64,000 nucleotides of DNA from Colletes latitarsis (taxonomy: Eukaryota; Arthropoda; Insecta; Hymenoptera; Colletidae), in the NCBI RefSeq assembly GCF_051014445.1, contig NC_135134.1, positions 2,819,672-2,883,671 on the forward strand, in the 5' to 3' direction. How positions within the stretch are numbered: the stretch's first letter is position 1; each line of letters starts with the position of its first letter. Shown here piece after piece: positions 1-10,970 of this stretch. The position numbers were made by a program, and so were the translations under genes. The notes below the pieces were generated by a model, which saw only the letters and a list, made by a program, of their open reading frames with translations, was not told the origin of the DNA and made no database searches.

Positions 1-3000
1 TCCTGGCCTTTTCCTGGCTTGGACCACGTAGTAATGTGGTACCAGACCGAAACAGTCAATTAAACCTGGTTGCGATTAATATTTTAGAGGTTAACGCCGG
101 TTATGCCTGGGTTAGGTCTGGGAATTGCCCTTATCTGGCTCGTACTTTCGCATTTCTCGCATACTTGTTGGCCAGATCCTGGGCTTTTTCTGGTTTGGAT
201 CACGTAGTAATGCGGTACCACACCGAAAAAGTCAATTAAACCTGGTTGCGATTAATATTTTAGAGGATAACGCCGGTTATGTCTCGGTTAGATCTGGGAT
301 TTGCAATCATCTGGCTCATACTTTCGCGTTCTTCGCATACTTCTTGGCCAGATACAGGGTTTTCTCTGGTTTGGATCCCGTAATAATGACGTTCCACACC
401 GAAACAGTCAATTAAGCCTGGTTTCGATTAATATTTTAGAGAACAACGCCGGTTATATCTCGGTTAGGTCTGGGATTTGCCCTCATCTGGCTCGTACTTT
501 CGCATATTTCGCCTCCCTTTTGGCAAGATCCTGGGCTTCTTCTGGTTTGGATTACGTAGTAATGCGGTACCACACCGAAACAGTCAATTAAACCTGGGTG
601 CGATTAATATTTTAGAGGATAACGCTGGTTATGTCTGGGTCAGTTCTTGTATTTGCCTTCTTCTGGCTCGTACTTTCGCAATTTTCGCGTACTTGTTGGC
701 CAGATCTTGGGTTTTTTGTGGTTTGTATCCCGTCGTAATGTGGTTCCACACCGAAGCAGTCAATTAAACCTGGTTGCGATGAATATTTTGGAGGATAACG
801 CTGGTTATGTTTGGGTTAGTTCTGGTATTTGCAATCATCCGGCTCGTACTTTCGTATTTTTCGCATACTTGTTGGCCAGATCCTGGGCTTTTTCTGGTTT
901 GGATCACGTAGTAGTGTGGCACCACACTGAAACAGTCAATAAAAGCTGGTTCCGGTTAGTATTTTAGAGGGTAACGCTGGTTTTGTCTGGGTTAGTTCTG
1001 GTATTTGCAATCATCTGGCTCGTACCTTCGCATTTTTCGGCTACTCGTTGACAAGATCCTGGTGTTCTTCTGGTTTGGATCACGTAGTAATGCGGTACCA
1101 CACCGTAACAGTCAATGAAACCTGGTTGCGATGAATATTTTGGAGGATAACGCCGGTTATATCTCGGTTATGTCTGGGATTTGCCCTCATCTGGCTCGTA
1201 CCTTCGCATTTCACGCATACCTGTTGGCCAGATCCTGGGCTTTTTCTTGTTTGGATCACGTAGTAAGGCGGTACCACACCGTAACAGTCAATTAAACCTG
1301 GTTGCGATCAATATTTTGGAGGATAACGCCGGTTATGTCTCGCTTAGGTCTGGGATTTGCAATCATCTGGCTCATACTTTCGCATTTCTCGCACACTTGT
1401 TGGCCAGATCTTGGGTTTTTTGTGGTTTGGATTCCGTCATAATGTGGTTCCACACCGAAGCAGTCCATGAAACCTGGTTGCGATGAATATTTTGGAGGAT
1501 AACGCTGGTTATGTTTGGGTTAGTTCTGGCATTTGCAATCATCTGGCTCGTACTTTCGCATTTTTCGCATACTTGTTGGCCAAATCCTGGGCTTTTTCTG
1601 GTTTGGATCACGTAGTAATGCGGTACCACACCGTGACAGTCAATTAAACCTGGTTGCGATCAATATTTTGGAGGATAACGCCGGTTATGTCTCGCTTAGG
1701 TCTGGGATTTGCAACCATCTGGCTCATACTTTCGCATTTCTCGCACACTTGTTGGCCAGATCCTGGGCATTTTCTAGTTTGGATCACGTAGTAATGCGGT
1801 ACCACACCGAAAAAGTCAATTAAACCTGGTTGCGATTAATATTTTAGAGGATAACGCCGGTTATGTCTCGGTTAGGTCTGGGATTTGCAATCATCTGGCT
1901 CATACTTTCGCGTTCTTCGCATACTTCTTGGCCAGATACAGGGTTTTTTCTGGTTTGGATCCCGTAATAATGACGCTCCACACCGAAACAGTCAATTAAA
2001 CCTGGTTTCGATTAACATTTTAGAGAACAACGCCGGTTATATCTCGGTTAGGTCTGGGATTTGCCCTAATCTGGCTGGTACTTTCGCATTTTCCGCATAC
2101 TTGTGGGCCAGATCCTGGCCTTTCTCTGGTTTGTATCACGTAGTGGTGTGGTACCACACTGAAACAGTCAATAGAAGCTGGTTCCGAATAGTATTTTAGA
2201 GGATAACGCAGGTTACGTCTGGGTTAGTTCTGGTATTTGCAATCATCTGGCTCATACTTTCGCGTTTTTCGTATACTTGTTGGCCAGATCCTGGGGTTTT
2301 TCTAGTTTGGATCCCGTAGTAATGAGGTTCCACACCGAAACAGACAATTAAACCTGGTGGCGATTAATATTTAAGAGAATAACGCCGGTTATGTCTCGGT
2401 TAGGTCTGGGATTTTCCCTCATCTGGCTCGTAATTTCGCATTTTGCGCATACTTATTGTCCAGATCCTGGGCTTTTTCTGGTTTGGATCACGTAGTAATG
2501 TGGTACCACACTGAGACAGTCAAATAAACCTAGTTCCGATTATTATTTTAGAGGAGAACGCTGGTTATGTCTCGGTTAGTTCTGGTATATGCAATCCTCT
2601 GGCTCATACTTTCGCGTTTCTCGCATACTTGTTGGCCAGATCCGGGCCTTTTTCTGGTTTGGATCACGCAGTAATGCGGTACCACACCGAAACAGTCAAT
2701 TAAACCTGGTGGCGATTAATATTTAAGAGGATAACGCCGGTTATGTCTCGGTTAGGTCTGGGATTTTCCCTCATCTGGCTCGTAATTTCGCATTTTGCGC
2801 ATACTTGTTGTCCAGATCCTGGGCTTCTTCTGGTTTGGATCACGTAGTAATGTGGTACCACACTGAGACAGTCAAATAAACCTGGTTCCGATTATTATTT
2901 TAGAGGAGAACACCGGTTATGCCTGGGTTAGGTCTGGGATTTGCCCTCATCTGGCTCGTACTTTCGCATATTTCGTCTCCCTTTTGGCAAGATCCTGGGC

Positions 3001-6000
3001 TTCTTCTGGTTTGGATTACGTAGTAATGCGATACCACACCGAAACAGTCAATTAAACCTGCGTGCGATTAATATTTTAGAGGATAACGCTGGTTATGTCT
3101 GGGCTAGTTCTTGTATTTGCCTTCTTCTGGCTCGTACTTTCGCAATTTTCGCGTACTTGTTGGCCAGATCTTGGGTTTTTTGTGGTTTGTATCCCGTCGT
3201 AATGTGGTTCCACACCGAAGCAGTCAATTAAACCTGGTTGCGATGAATATTTTGGTGGATAACGCTGGTTATGTTTGGGTTAGTTCTGGTATTTGCAATC
3301 ATCCGGCTCGTACTTTCGTATTTCTCGCATACTTGTTGGCCAGATCCTGGGCTTTTTCTGGTTTGGATCACGTAGTAATGTGGCACCACACTGAAACAGT
3401 CAATAAAAGCTGGTTCCGGTTATTATTTTAGAGGGTAACGATGGTTATGTCTGGGTTAGTTCTGGTATTTGCAATCATCTGGCTCGTACTTTCGCATTTT
3501 CCGCATACTTGTTGGCCAGATCCTGGCCTTTTTCTGGTTTGGATCACCTAGTAATGCGGTACCACACCGAAAAAGTCAATAGAAGCTGGTTCCGAATAGT
3601 ATTTTAGAGGATAACGCAGGTTACGTCTGGGTTAGTTCTGGTATTTGCAATCATCTGGCTCATACTTTCGCGTTTTTCGCATACTTGTTGGCCAGATCCT
3701 GGGTTTTTTCTGGTTTGGATCCCGTAGTAACGAGGTTCCACACCGAAACAGTTAATTAAACCTGGTTTCGATGAATATTTTAGAGAATAACGCCGGTTAT
3801 ATCTCGGTTAGGTCTGGGATTTGCCCTCATCTGGCTCGTACTTTCGCATTTTCCGCATACTTGTTGGCCAGATCCTGGCATTTTTCTGGTTTGTATCACG
3901 TAGTGATGTGGTACCACACTGAATCAGTCAATAGAAGCTGGTTCCGAATAGTATATTAGAGGATAACGCAGGTTACGTCTGGGTTAGTTCTGGTATTTGC
4001 AATCATCTGGCTCGTAATTTCGCAATTTTCGCGTACTTGTTGGCCAGATCTTGGGTTTTTTGTGGTTTGGATTCCGTCATAATGTGGTTCCACACCGAAG
4101 CAGTCCATGAAACCTGGTTGCGATGAATATTTTGGAGGATAACGCTGGTTATGTTTGGGTTAGTTCTGGCATTTGCAATCATCTGGCTCGTACTTTCGCA
4201 TTTTTCGCATACTTGTTGGCCAAATCCTGGGCTTTTTCTGGTTTGGATCACGTAGTGATGTGGTACCACACTGAATCAGTCAATAGAAACTGGTTCCGAA
4301 TAGTATATTAGAGGATAACGCAGGTTACGTCTGGGTTAGTTCTGGTATTTGCAATCATCTGGCTCGTAATTTCGCAATTTTCGCGTACTTGTTGGCCAGA
4401 TCTTGGGTTTTTTGTGGTTTGGATTCCGTCATAATGTGGTTCCACACCGAAGCAGTCCATGAAACCTGGTTGCGATGAATATTTTGAAGGATAACGCTGG
4501 TTATGTTTGGGTTAGTTCTGGCATTTGCAATCATCTGGCTCGTACTTTCGCATTTTTCGCATACTTGTTGGCCAAATCCTGGGCTTTTTCTGGTTTGGAT
4601 CACGTAGTAATGTGGTTCCACACCGAAACAGTCAATTAAACCTGGTTGCGATTAATATTTTAGGGGATAACGCTGGTTATGTCTCGGTTAGGTCTGGAAT
4701 TTGCCCTTATCTGGCTCGTACTTTCGCATTTTTCGCATACTTGTTGGCCAGATCCTGGCCTTTTCCTGGCTTGGACCACGTAGTAATGTGGTACCAGACC
4801 GAAACAGTCAATTAAACCTGGTTGCGATTAATATTTTAGAGGATAACGCCGGTTATGCCTGGGTTAGGTCTGGGAACTGCCCTATTCTGGCTCGTACTTT
4901 CGCATTTCTCGCACACTTGTTGGCCAGATCCTGGGCTTTTTCTAGTTTGGATCACGTAGTAATGCGGTACCACACCGAAAAAGTCAATTAAACCTGGTTG
5001 CGATTAATATTTTAGAGGATAACGCCGGTTATGTCTCGGTTAGGTCTGGGATTTGCAATCATCTGGCTCATACTTTCGCGTTCTTCGCATACTTCTTGGC
5101 CAGATACAGGGTTTTTTCTGGTTTGGATCCCGTAATAATGACGCTCCACACCGAAACAGTCAATTAAACCTGGTTTCGATTAATATTTTAGAGAACAACG
5201 CCGGTTATATCTCGGTTAGGTCTGGGATTTGCCCTAATCTGGCTGGTACATTCGAATTTCCGCATACTTGTTGGCCAGATCCTGGCCATTTTCTGGTTTG
5301 TATCACGTAGTGGTGCGGTACCACACTGAAACAGTCAATAGAAGCTGGTTCCGAATAGTATTTTAGAGGATAGTGCAGGTTACGTCTGGGTTAGTTCTGG
5401 TATTTGCAATCATCTGGCTCACACTTTCGCGTTTCTCGCATACTTGTTGGCCAGATCCGGGCCTTTTTCTGGTTTGGATCACGCAGTAATGCGGTACCAC
5501 ACCGAAGCAGTCAATTAAACCTGGTTGCGATTAATATTTTAGAGGATAACGCCGGTTATGTCTCGGTTAGGTCTGGGACTTGCCCTCATCTGGCTCGCAC
5601 TTTCGCATTTTTCGCATACTTGTTGGCCAGATCCTGGCCTTTTCCTGGCTTGGACCACGTAGTAATGTGGTACCAGACCGAAACAGTCAATTAAACCTGG
5701 TTGCGATTAATATTTTAGAGGTTAACGCCGGTTATGCCTGGGTTAGGTCTGGGAATTGCCCTTATCTGGCTCGTACTTTCGCATTTCTCGCATACTTGTT
5801 GGCCAGATCCTGGGCTTTTTCTGGTTTGGATCACGTAGCAATGCGGTACCACACCGAAAAAGTCAATTAAACCTGGTTGCGATTAATATTTTAGAGGATA
5901 ACGACGGTTATGTCTGGGTTAGTTCTGGTATTTGCAATCATCTGGCTCGCACCTTCGCATTTTTCGGCTACTTGTTGGCAAGATCCTGGGCATTCTCTGG

Positions 6001-6241
6001 TTTGGATCACGTAGTAATGCGGTACCACACCGTAACAGTCAATGAAACCTGGTTGCGATTAATATTTTGGAGGATAACGCCGGTTATGTCTGAGTTAGGT
6101 CTGGGATTTGCCCTTATCTGGCTCGTCCTTTCGCATTTTTCGCATACTTGTTGGCCAGATCCTTCGCTTTTTCTGGTTTGCATCACGTAGTAATGTGGCA
6201 CCACACTGAAACAGTCAATAGAAGCTGGTTCCGAATAGTAT
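1..6241. repeat. 176-bp satellite array, left segment
   Basis: Tandem 176-bp monomers fill this segment. Landmarks that recur every 176 bases include TTGGCCAGATCCTGG, GTAATGTGGTACCACAC, AATATTTTAGAGGATAACGC and TCTGGCTCGTACTTTCGC. The monomer phase holds from position 125 to 5756 with a single 1-bp slip near 5.1-5.4 kb. Several multi-monomer blocks recur: 477-967 matches 2941-3431 (14 monomers apart), about 1771-2200 matches 4939-5370 (18 monomers apart), and 1-283 matches 5632-5914 (32 monomers less 1 bp). Open frames run through the monomers because they are poor in stop codons, but the frame changes at each monomer (176 is not a multiple of 3), so I call none of them a gene. The last five bases, AGTAT, are the left copy of the LTR-element target duplication. 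Confidence 0.97.
6237..6241. repeat. Target-site duplication (left), AGTAT
   Basis: AGTAT directly precedes the left LTR and is repeated directly after the right LTR at 13352-13356. The uninterrupted satellite sequence GAATAGTATATTAGAGG (for example near 3947) shows the empty site. Five bases is the usual duplication length for LTR retrotransposons. Confidence 0.9.
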
Positions 6242-8128
6242 TGTTAAAGTACTAAGGGACTTTAACGTGGGTCCGGATGAGGAAACAGACAGGGAGAGAA
6301 ATTGTTACAAGTTTTTCAATAACGTTTTTTATTTTACAAAAATAGAACTAAACTTATCACAACATTAGAACAAAAAAAACTAGAAACTAAAAGAAAAACT
6401 GACGACGGCTCCTTTTGCGGCCTCGTCTCCTCTTTCTTTGTCTCCTGTTTAATTTCCTACTGCGGAGGCTTTCTGAAACAAAAGAATCCGCCTAATAAAT
6501 ACATTTGCGGACAAGTCAACAATCGCGCGCTCGTCAGCTGTTTCTCGCGCTCCAGCGACAGTCTGGTGTGCTTGGAGGGGAGAGCTGGCTGGCTATCTAG
6601 CGCTCTAGCTAGTGGACTGTATTCTTCTCTTTCTGGTCGATGAGATTCTCTTTCTACGATCTCACCGACGCGCACAACCGGGTAGACGAGCTTTTCTCCG
6701 TTCTACCGGGTTCTCTTTGCAATGCCACGGACGGGAAACCAAATGGAGGTTGTAAGGCTCCAAGAGGCTATATCCCGCGAGCACGCTCCCCGTGCGGGTG
6801 GCGTTTCTACACCACCCACGCAAGAGGACGTCTTGTCCTAGTTCGGCTCCCTCGTCAGCTGCTCCTCAGGAGCGACCTGCGGTATGCACACGTGGTTGCC
6901 AAGCCGGCGATTCCTTCATCAAAGGAACGCCCGGCAGCCAGCCGTGGCTACCTCGACGGAGGCTCCTGTCCCGAGGAACTGGCCTGCGGCTCACCGGTTC
7001 AGGACTCAATCCCCTGCAATTCCAACCACCCTACGTTCACAGCCCAGTGTGGTCGACTCACAGCTGGTAGTGGGTGTAGCGATGGAAGGAAGGCTCTTCG
7101 AACCCTTTGCTCCACCGTACGCTTAGGCCCTACTTATTGTCCCCTCACGACGGTATATTGGAGCGGGTTCTCTGACGCCCGATGCACGGAGAGCACCACG
7201 AAGTGATATTCTTTCTGAATATCTATCTTCCGGTTGCTCCTACGCCGTATAGCTCTAATCTTGGTCGGTGAAACTTTCCACCCCACCGGTCGGTGTACTC
7301 TCACTGGTACACAGGACGGGTGGTTCCAGTGGGTTTCGTATGACCTCTAGAAACGGTGAACTACCACTAGGTGATACCTGTATGTCGGTATCAGCCCTCC
7401 AGTAGCTCTAACCGGATAATTGGAAGAAGACTCAAGGCGATCCACACCGAATCTCCAACGTCGCAGTCGCATCCACGAACTGCAACGTTCAATCACAATC
7501 CTGCGTCTACGATCGCTTCACACTCGGCGTGCCTTGCGATCGCTGCAACGTCAGGCAGATTGTCCGTTTTCTGGGGAAAATCTCAAGTCGCTATGACGAG
7601 ATTTTCCAATAAACTATTTGTCCGCAAACTGATTCTATTACGAGGAGAGAGATCAGCTCATCCACCTCGGAGCTCGTAGGGAAATGGGAACGCGACCGTC
7701 ACAAGGTCCGCTCTCGATCGCCGACGGCTCAAGAATGAACCGTGACGATCTGCAAGCAGCGACGGCCGCGGCCGGCTCCGTCGCGCAAGCGCAGAACCGG
7801 GTAGCTACGCCTCGCGTTGCTGGGCCCGGGCTGCTACGCGCCGCGTGGCCACGGCGCGGCGCTGCCGCGTTTCGTCTATCGATCTTTTTCCGATAGATCT
7901 CTTTTCTCTCTCTTTCTCAGCGCTAACAACACATTCCTAGAATTTGCTCCAAAACTCGAGAATTTCAGTGAAGCTAGCTTGAAAAAACACGTAAATAGCC
8001 GCGGTATACCAATCTGAACGATGAAAAATTTCCATGTCAGCACAACCATCTAGAATTACGCGAATTCCATATAGATACGGGCATCGCGGCCGAGTTTCTG
8101 CGTCTCGGACTCATGCGATATTTAAACA
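6242..8128 (-). repeat. 3' LTR (left copy)
   Basis: A 1,887-bp terminal repeat matching 11465-13351 base for base as far as I can read. On the minus strand it starts TGTTTAAATATCG and ends ACTTTAACA. Its outer end carries an 8-bp inverted repeat, GTTAAAGT/ACTTTAAC (6243-6250 and 6259-6266), next to the U5 terminus. Small open frames occur on both strands, the longest being 188 codons on the plus strand at 6640-7206, which is antisense to the element. They show no recognisable domain and I treat them as chance. The length is large for an LTR. Confidence 0.95.
6328..6333 (-). promoter_or_regulatory. Candidate polyadenylation signal in the 3' LTR
   Basis: AATAAA on the minus strand lies 86 bases inside the downstream end of the LTR, in a T/A-rich stretch, where the R/U5 boundary of an LTR transcript could fall. 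It is repeated at 11551-11556 in the other LTR. The only support is motif and position. Confidence 0.35.
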
Positions 8129-8130
8129 TA

Positions 8131-8141
8131 CCGCCCCCCTT
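8131..8141 (-). other. Polypurine tract (plus-strand primer)
   Basis: Read on the minus strand this is AAGGGGGGCGG, two bases before the TG of the 3' LTR. A purine run directly upstream of the 3' LTR is the standard plus-strand priming site of LTR retrotransposons, and it confirms minus-strand orientation. Confidence 0.8.
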
Positions 8142-8265
8142 GCACGAATTGTGCAACACTAAGAGGACGCGGTTGTCCCGTACGGCAAGGATTTTACGCG
8201 AACCGAGAAAGAGAGACGCGCACTTTTAATTCAAAAAATTAAAAAATTTTAATAATTAAAAGTAC

Positions 8266-8904
8266 TTACTGTTGTCCAGCAGTGGCCTGTTGCAGAATCC
8301 TCATTGAGGTTTGCAGCATTTGATCTGCCAATGCTCTCGTGGTAGCGTCAACCGTCCGGAGATGCATCCCCGCATAGCCCTTTGTCTGCCGTGCCTTCTT
8401 TGGCAAGGGCCTCTGCGTTTGGCGGAATCCGCTTGGCCCCGGCTGTGGCTCCGCAGCAGGTTTGGCCTGCCTTCTCCTTCGTCGCTTCTTAGCAGCCGGG
8501 TTGCTGCCAGCTTGCGCTGGTGCTGGCTGCCCATGCCGTGGCGGTGGAGGCGTCGGTATCGCCTGTTGCTGGTCTCGCGGCTGGGCCGGTCCTTCCAGCT
8601 TGTCTGGTCGCCAGGCGCTATGTAACAGCCGCCCGCCTGGTGCCCACCGAAGGATATACGTCCCTCCGGGGATGCGGGCATTATATTTTCCCCCGGCTTG
8701 TACAACTCGGGCCGGGATCCGGACCTTGTCCAGTCCCAAATTTATCTCGACGTCCGGTTCGGGAGCAGCGGCGGCCTCTACCTCTTCTGCCCAAGAGGGC
8801 TGAGACGTTTCCGCCAACTTCAGGATTCGTCCAAACTGAAGATCGATCTCGGGGTCCCCCGAGATCATCACTGTTGTTTCCGGATTGCTGCTTGTGTCGC
8901 TCAT
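8266..8904 (-). CDS. Accessory ORF of the LTR element, basic/proline-rich protein of unknown function
   Basis: A 212-codon ORF between the pol-less interior and the 3' LTR, on the same strand as gag. The start context AACCACCATGA has A at -3, which suits translation initiation. The protein has an acidic N-terminal third (about residues 1-60, with an alanine-rich stretch at 43-48), a central part with GGTYILRWAPGG (80-91), a proline/glutamine-rich linker (about 105-137), a basic cluster KKRRRRR (139-145) that looks like a nuclear-localisation or RNA-binding signal, and a C-terminal segment (about 187-207) that could form a helix. I see no signal peptide, membrane segment, zinc knuckle or catalytic motif, so it is not an evident envelope protein. 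I do not recognise the family. Its position is where some LTR elements carry an extra ORF. The long uninterrupted frame and good start context argue that it is real. Function is unknown. Confidence 0.6.
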   Translation of the reverse strand: MSDTSSNPETTVMISGDPEIDLQFGRILKLAETSQPSWAEEVEAAAAPEPDVEINLGLDKVRIPARVVQAGGKYNARIPGGTYILRWAPGGRLLHSAWRPDKLEGPAQPRDQQQAIPTPPPPRHGQPAPAQAGSNPAAKKRRRRRQAKPAAEPQPGPSGFRQTQRPLPKKARQTKGYAGMHLRTVDATTRALADQMLQTSMRILQQATAGQQ

Positions 8905-9967
8905 GGTGGTTCAGAATTGACTGAATGGAATATGGCGACGCGTGGACCGCAGTCTCGCTCGGGTTGTTTACGTTGCTAGGCAACCCGTACCTCGGATTGA
9001 GCCCTAGCAACGACGGATAGATGCAAGTAGACACCGGTTTCTATGAACGTGGTGGTACTTCACCTTCCGAATTCCTCGACAACAAAATCTGGAATTTCAA
9101 TGTTTCCTCGAAAGCGACGTTGCCACTTGTCGCTATCGTGGAAAAATTCACAGAAAATTTACACGACCCCGAAATTGGTAGTGTAGAGATAGATTTGGCC
9201 GTGCGTACTTTAACGACACGTGCCTATCCCTTACCAATGAAACATTCTCTATTCGTCCCATTTTCCATAGATTTATGGGAGAATAGAGAGTTCTGCACTA
9301 AAACCACATAATTTGATTTTAGCAATTTATGGGCCCTATGCCTCTTTCCAAGACTTTATAGGAACGTAAAATAATTACGTCCCGCATCTTCTGATCAAGA
9401 CTTTGGCGAAACATGAAATAATCACGTCCCGCTTGTCTCTAGATCACTTCAGGAAATTTCTGAATCGCCCTCGATCGGTTAAACAACGCGAGAGACGTTC
9501 AGTTTCCACTGATTCCTGTCGGAAAGTCTTTCAATCGACTTTCGACCGAACATAACTCCGTGTGAGAGACGCTTAATCGTCTGAGTTATCACTTAAAGCA
9601 GCGATCGATCGCGATTTTCCGCTTCGATCGTACAGAAACAAATCTATATTTCTCCGCTTTTTGCGTGAATTCACTCAGAGTGCGCTTTCAGTGTGATTTC
9701 ACTGGTTTTCACACCGGTGATTTATCAAAAATGCGTGCTATCGATACAGCTTGCAATTTTGAAAATTACGTGCCGCATCTGATTCGCTACATCGACCTTC
9801 GCTTCTACCGCATCGATCTCGATGCACGAAGGCGTCTTTTGGCCAACAATCTCTTGATTGTCCGAACCAATTTTTTCCACAAATCCACCGCTTGAATTGA
9901 AGAAGTTCCGCGGCTTCCATTCCTTGCGAATTTGAATTCGCGGTATTGGAACGCTCGCGAAATGCCT
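8905..9967 (-). other. Stretch without recognisable coding where pol would be expected
   Basis: About 1.06 kb between the end of gag and the accessory ORF. The minus-strand frames are broken by many stops, and I find no protease, RT, RNase H or integrase motif on either strand. Two structures stand out. One is an inverted repeat, CGTTGCTAGG at 8971-8980 and CCTAGCAACG at 9003-9012, just upstream of the accessory ORF. The other is an imperfect direct repeat at about 9349-9385 and 9397-9431, whose copies share CAAGACTTT and ACGTCCCGC. A 96-codon plus-strand frame at 9021-9311 has no recognisable feature and is not called. Confidence 0.6.
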
Positions 9968-10852
9968 TCATTCAGTATCGGGGATTTTCTCCGTTTCGTC
10001 GCCACCCGGTTGACTTTTCTGTCCTGCCAGGTAGAGACGTTGCGGGCCGATTGCCCGTTTTTTCTCTTCTTTGTCCTTTGAAAACTCTGTCGTAGGCTTA
10101 CGACTTTCCGTTTCCTTTCCGTAACGCTCGAAATGCAGCAGAGTATGGTGTCTGCCATTGCATTTAGAGCATACTTTTTCGGATGGACAGCTGAACCGCT
10201 CGTGACCCGGCGACAAGCAGATAATGCACAACCGACTATCTTTTGCGTAACGATAGCGGTAGTCTACCGTCAAGCCTTGGAAAGCACTGCATTGTGCTAT
10301 TCCATGCTCGAGGCCGCAAAATCCACAAGATTCGCTGTTCTCCGAGCGACTTTCCACGACGGAGTTGTAACTCCGTACTTTAATTTTCGGTGGGTTACTC
10401 GTCGAAGATTTGCCCTTACCATCATCCGTTATTGTGATAGCGCGAGCACGCACCTCCAGAAATTCCACTAGTTCGTGAAACGAGGGATATTTCGTGGAGA
10501 GCTTTTGCGACAGTTCCCACTCCAGAAGGAGAGACCCTTCAAGCCTGCTTTTGATTGCATGGGCCAGCAGCCAATCTCGCTGCTCTCTTGTCGTGCCCAG
10601 TTTTTCAAAAGCGGCAAAAGCCTGCTTGAAGACGACAGTGACCTGATGTAAGCTAGTCAGGTCATCCTTTTTAATCGTCTTCATTTTTGTCAATTGATCA
10701 AGCAGTTTGGCGGTCACCATACGTGGAAGCCCGAACTGATCTTTCAGGGTTTGCCACGCTACCTCGAAATTACCTTCAGTAATTTCAAGGTGTGCGATCG
10801 CAGCCAACGCTTGATCTTCCACACAGGCGTTCAGATATTGCAATCGATGCAC
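9968..10852 (-). CDS. BEL/Pao gag, DUF1759-like region and zinc knuckles (downstream frame)
   Basis: The main part of the gag polyprotein, 294 codons from the first Met. The frame is open further upstream, to the 8-A run at 10999-11006, and the coding there is plainly gag-like (IELPKQRLNKFGGDP), so the true gene starts in the other frame at 11339. Residues 1-140 match the capsid-like DUF1759 region of BEL/Pao gag (for example FEVAWQTLKDQFG). Three metal-binding knuckles follow: C176-X2-C-X3-H-X4-C188, C209-X2-C-X4-H-X4-C222, and C228-X2-C followed by HHTLLH at 235-240. That last pattern is characteristic of BEL/Pao. The frame stops at a TGA about 50 residues after the last knuckle, where a complete element would read on into protease. 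Gag packages the element RNA in cytoplasmic particles. It is unclear whether this copy makes a full protein. Confidence 0.85.
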   Translation of the reverse strand: MHRLQYLNACVEDQALAAIAHLEITEGNFEVAWQTLKDQFGLPRMVTAKLLDQLTKMKTIKKDDLTSLHQVTVVFKQAFAAFEKLGTTREQRDWLLAHAIKSRLEGSLLLEWELSQKLSTKYPSFHELVEFLEVRARAITITDDGKGKSSTSNPPKIKVRSYNSVVESRSENSESCGFCGLEHGIAQCSAFQGLTVDYRYRYAKDSRLCIICLSPGHERFSCPSEKVCSKCNGRHHTLLHFERYGKETESRKPTTEFSKDKEEKKRAIGPQRLYLAGQKSQPGGDETEKIPDTE

Positions 10853-10970
10853 ATCTGAAAGCCTCGGGTTATTGATTATACTAGCGGTGAATAGATCCTC
10901 GAAATGGCTCCATTTACGAGGATCCCCGCCGAATTTATTCAGACGTTGCTTCGGGAGCTCAATAGCGACA

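Noticed and set aside
36..6190. Many open frames of 60-150 codons in the satellite, with repeated protein-like motifs, here and in the other satellite segments
   Set aside because: They recur every 176 or 352 bases in several frames and on both strands. The monomer is simply poor in stops and its length is not a multiple of three. No consistent start, domain or reading frame exists.
6640..7206. 188-codon plus-strand frame in the LTR (copied at 11863-12429)
   Set aside because: It is antisense to the element, without a recognisable domain, and both copies exist only because the LTR is duplicated.
9021..9311. 96-codon plus-strand frame in the LTR-element interior
   Set aside because: It is opposite to element transcription, has no motif, and its length is within chance.
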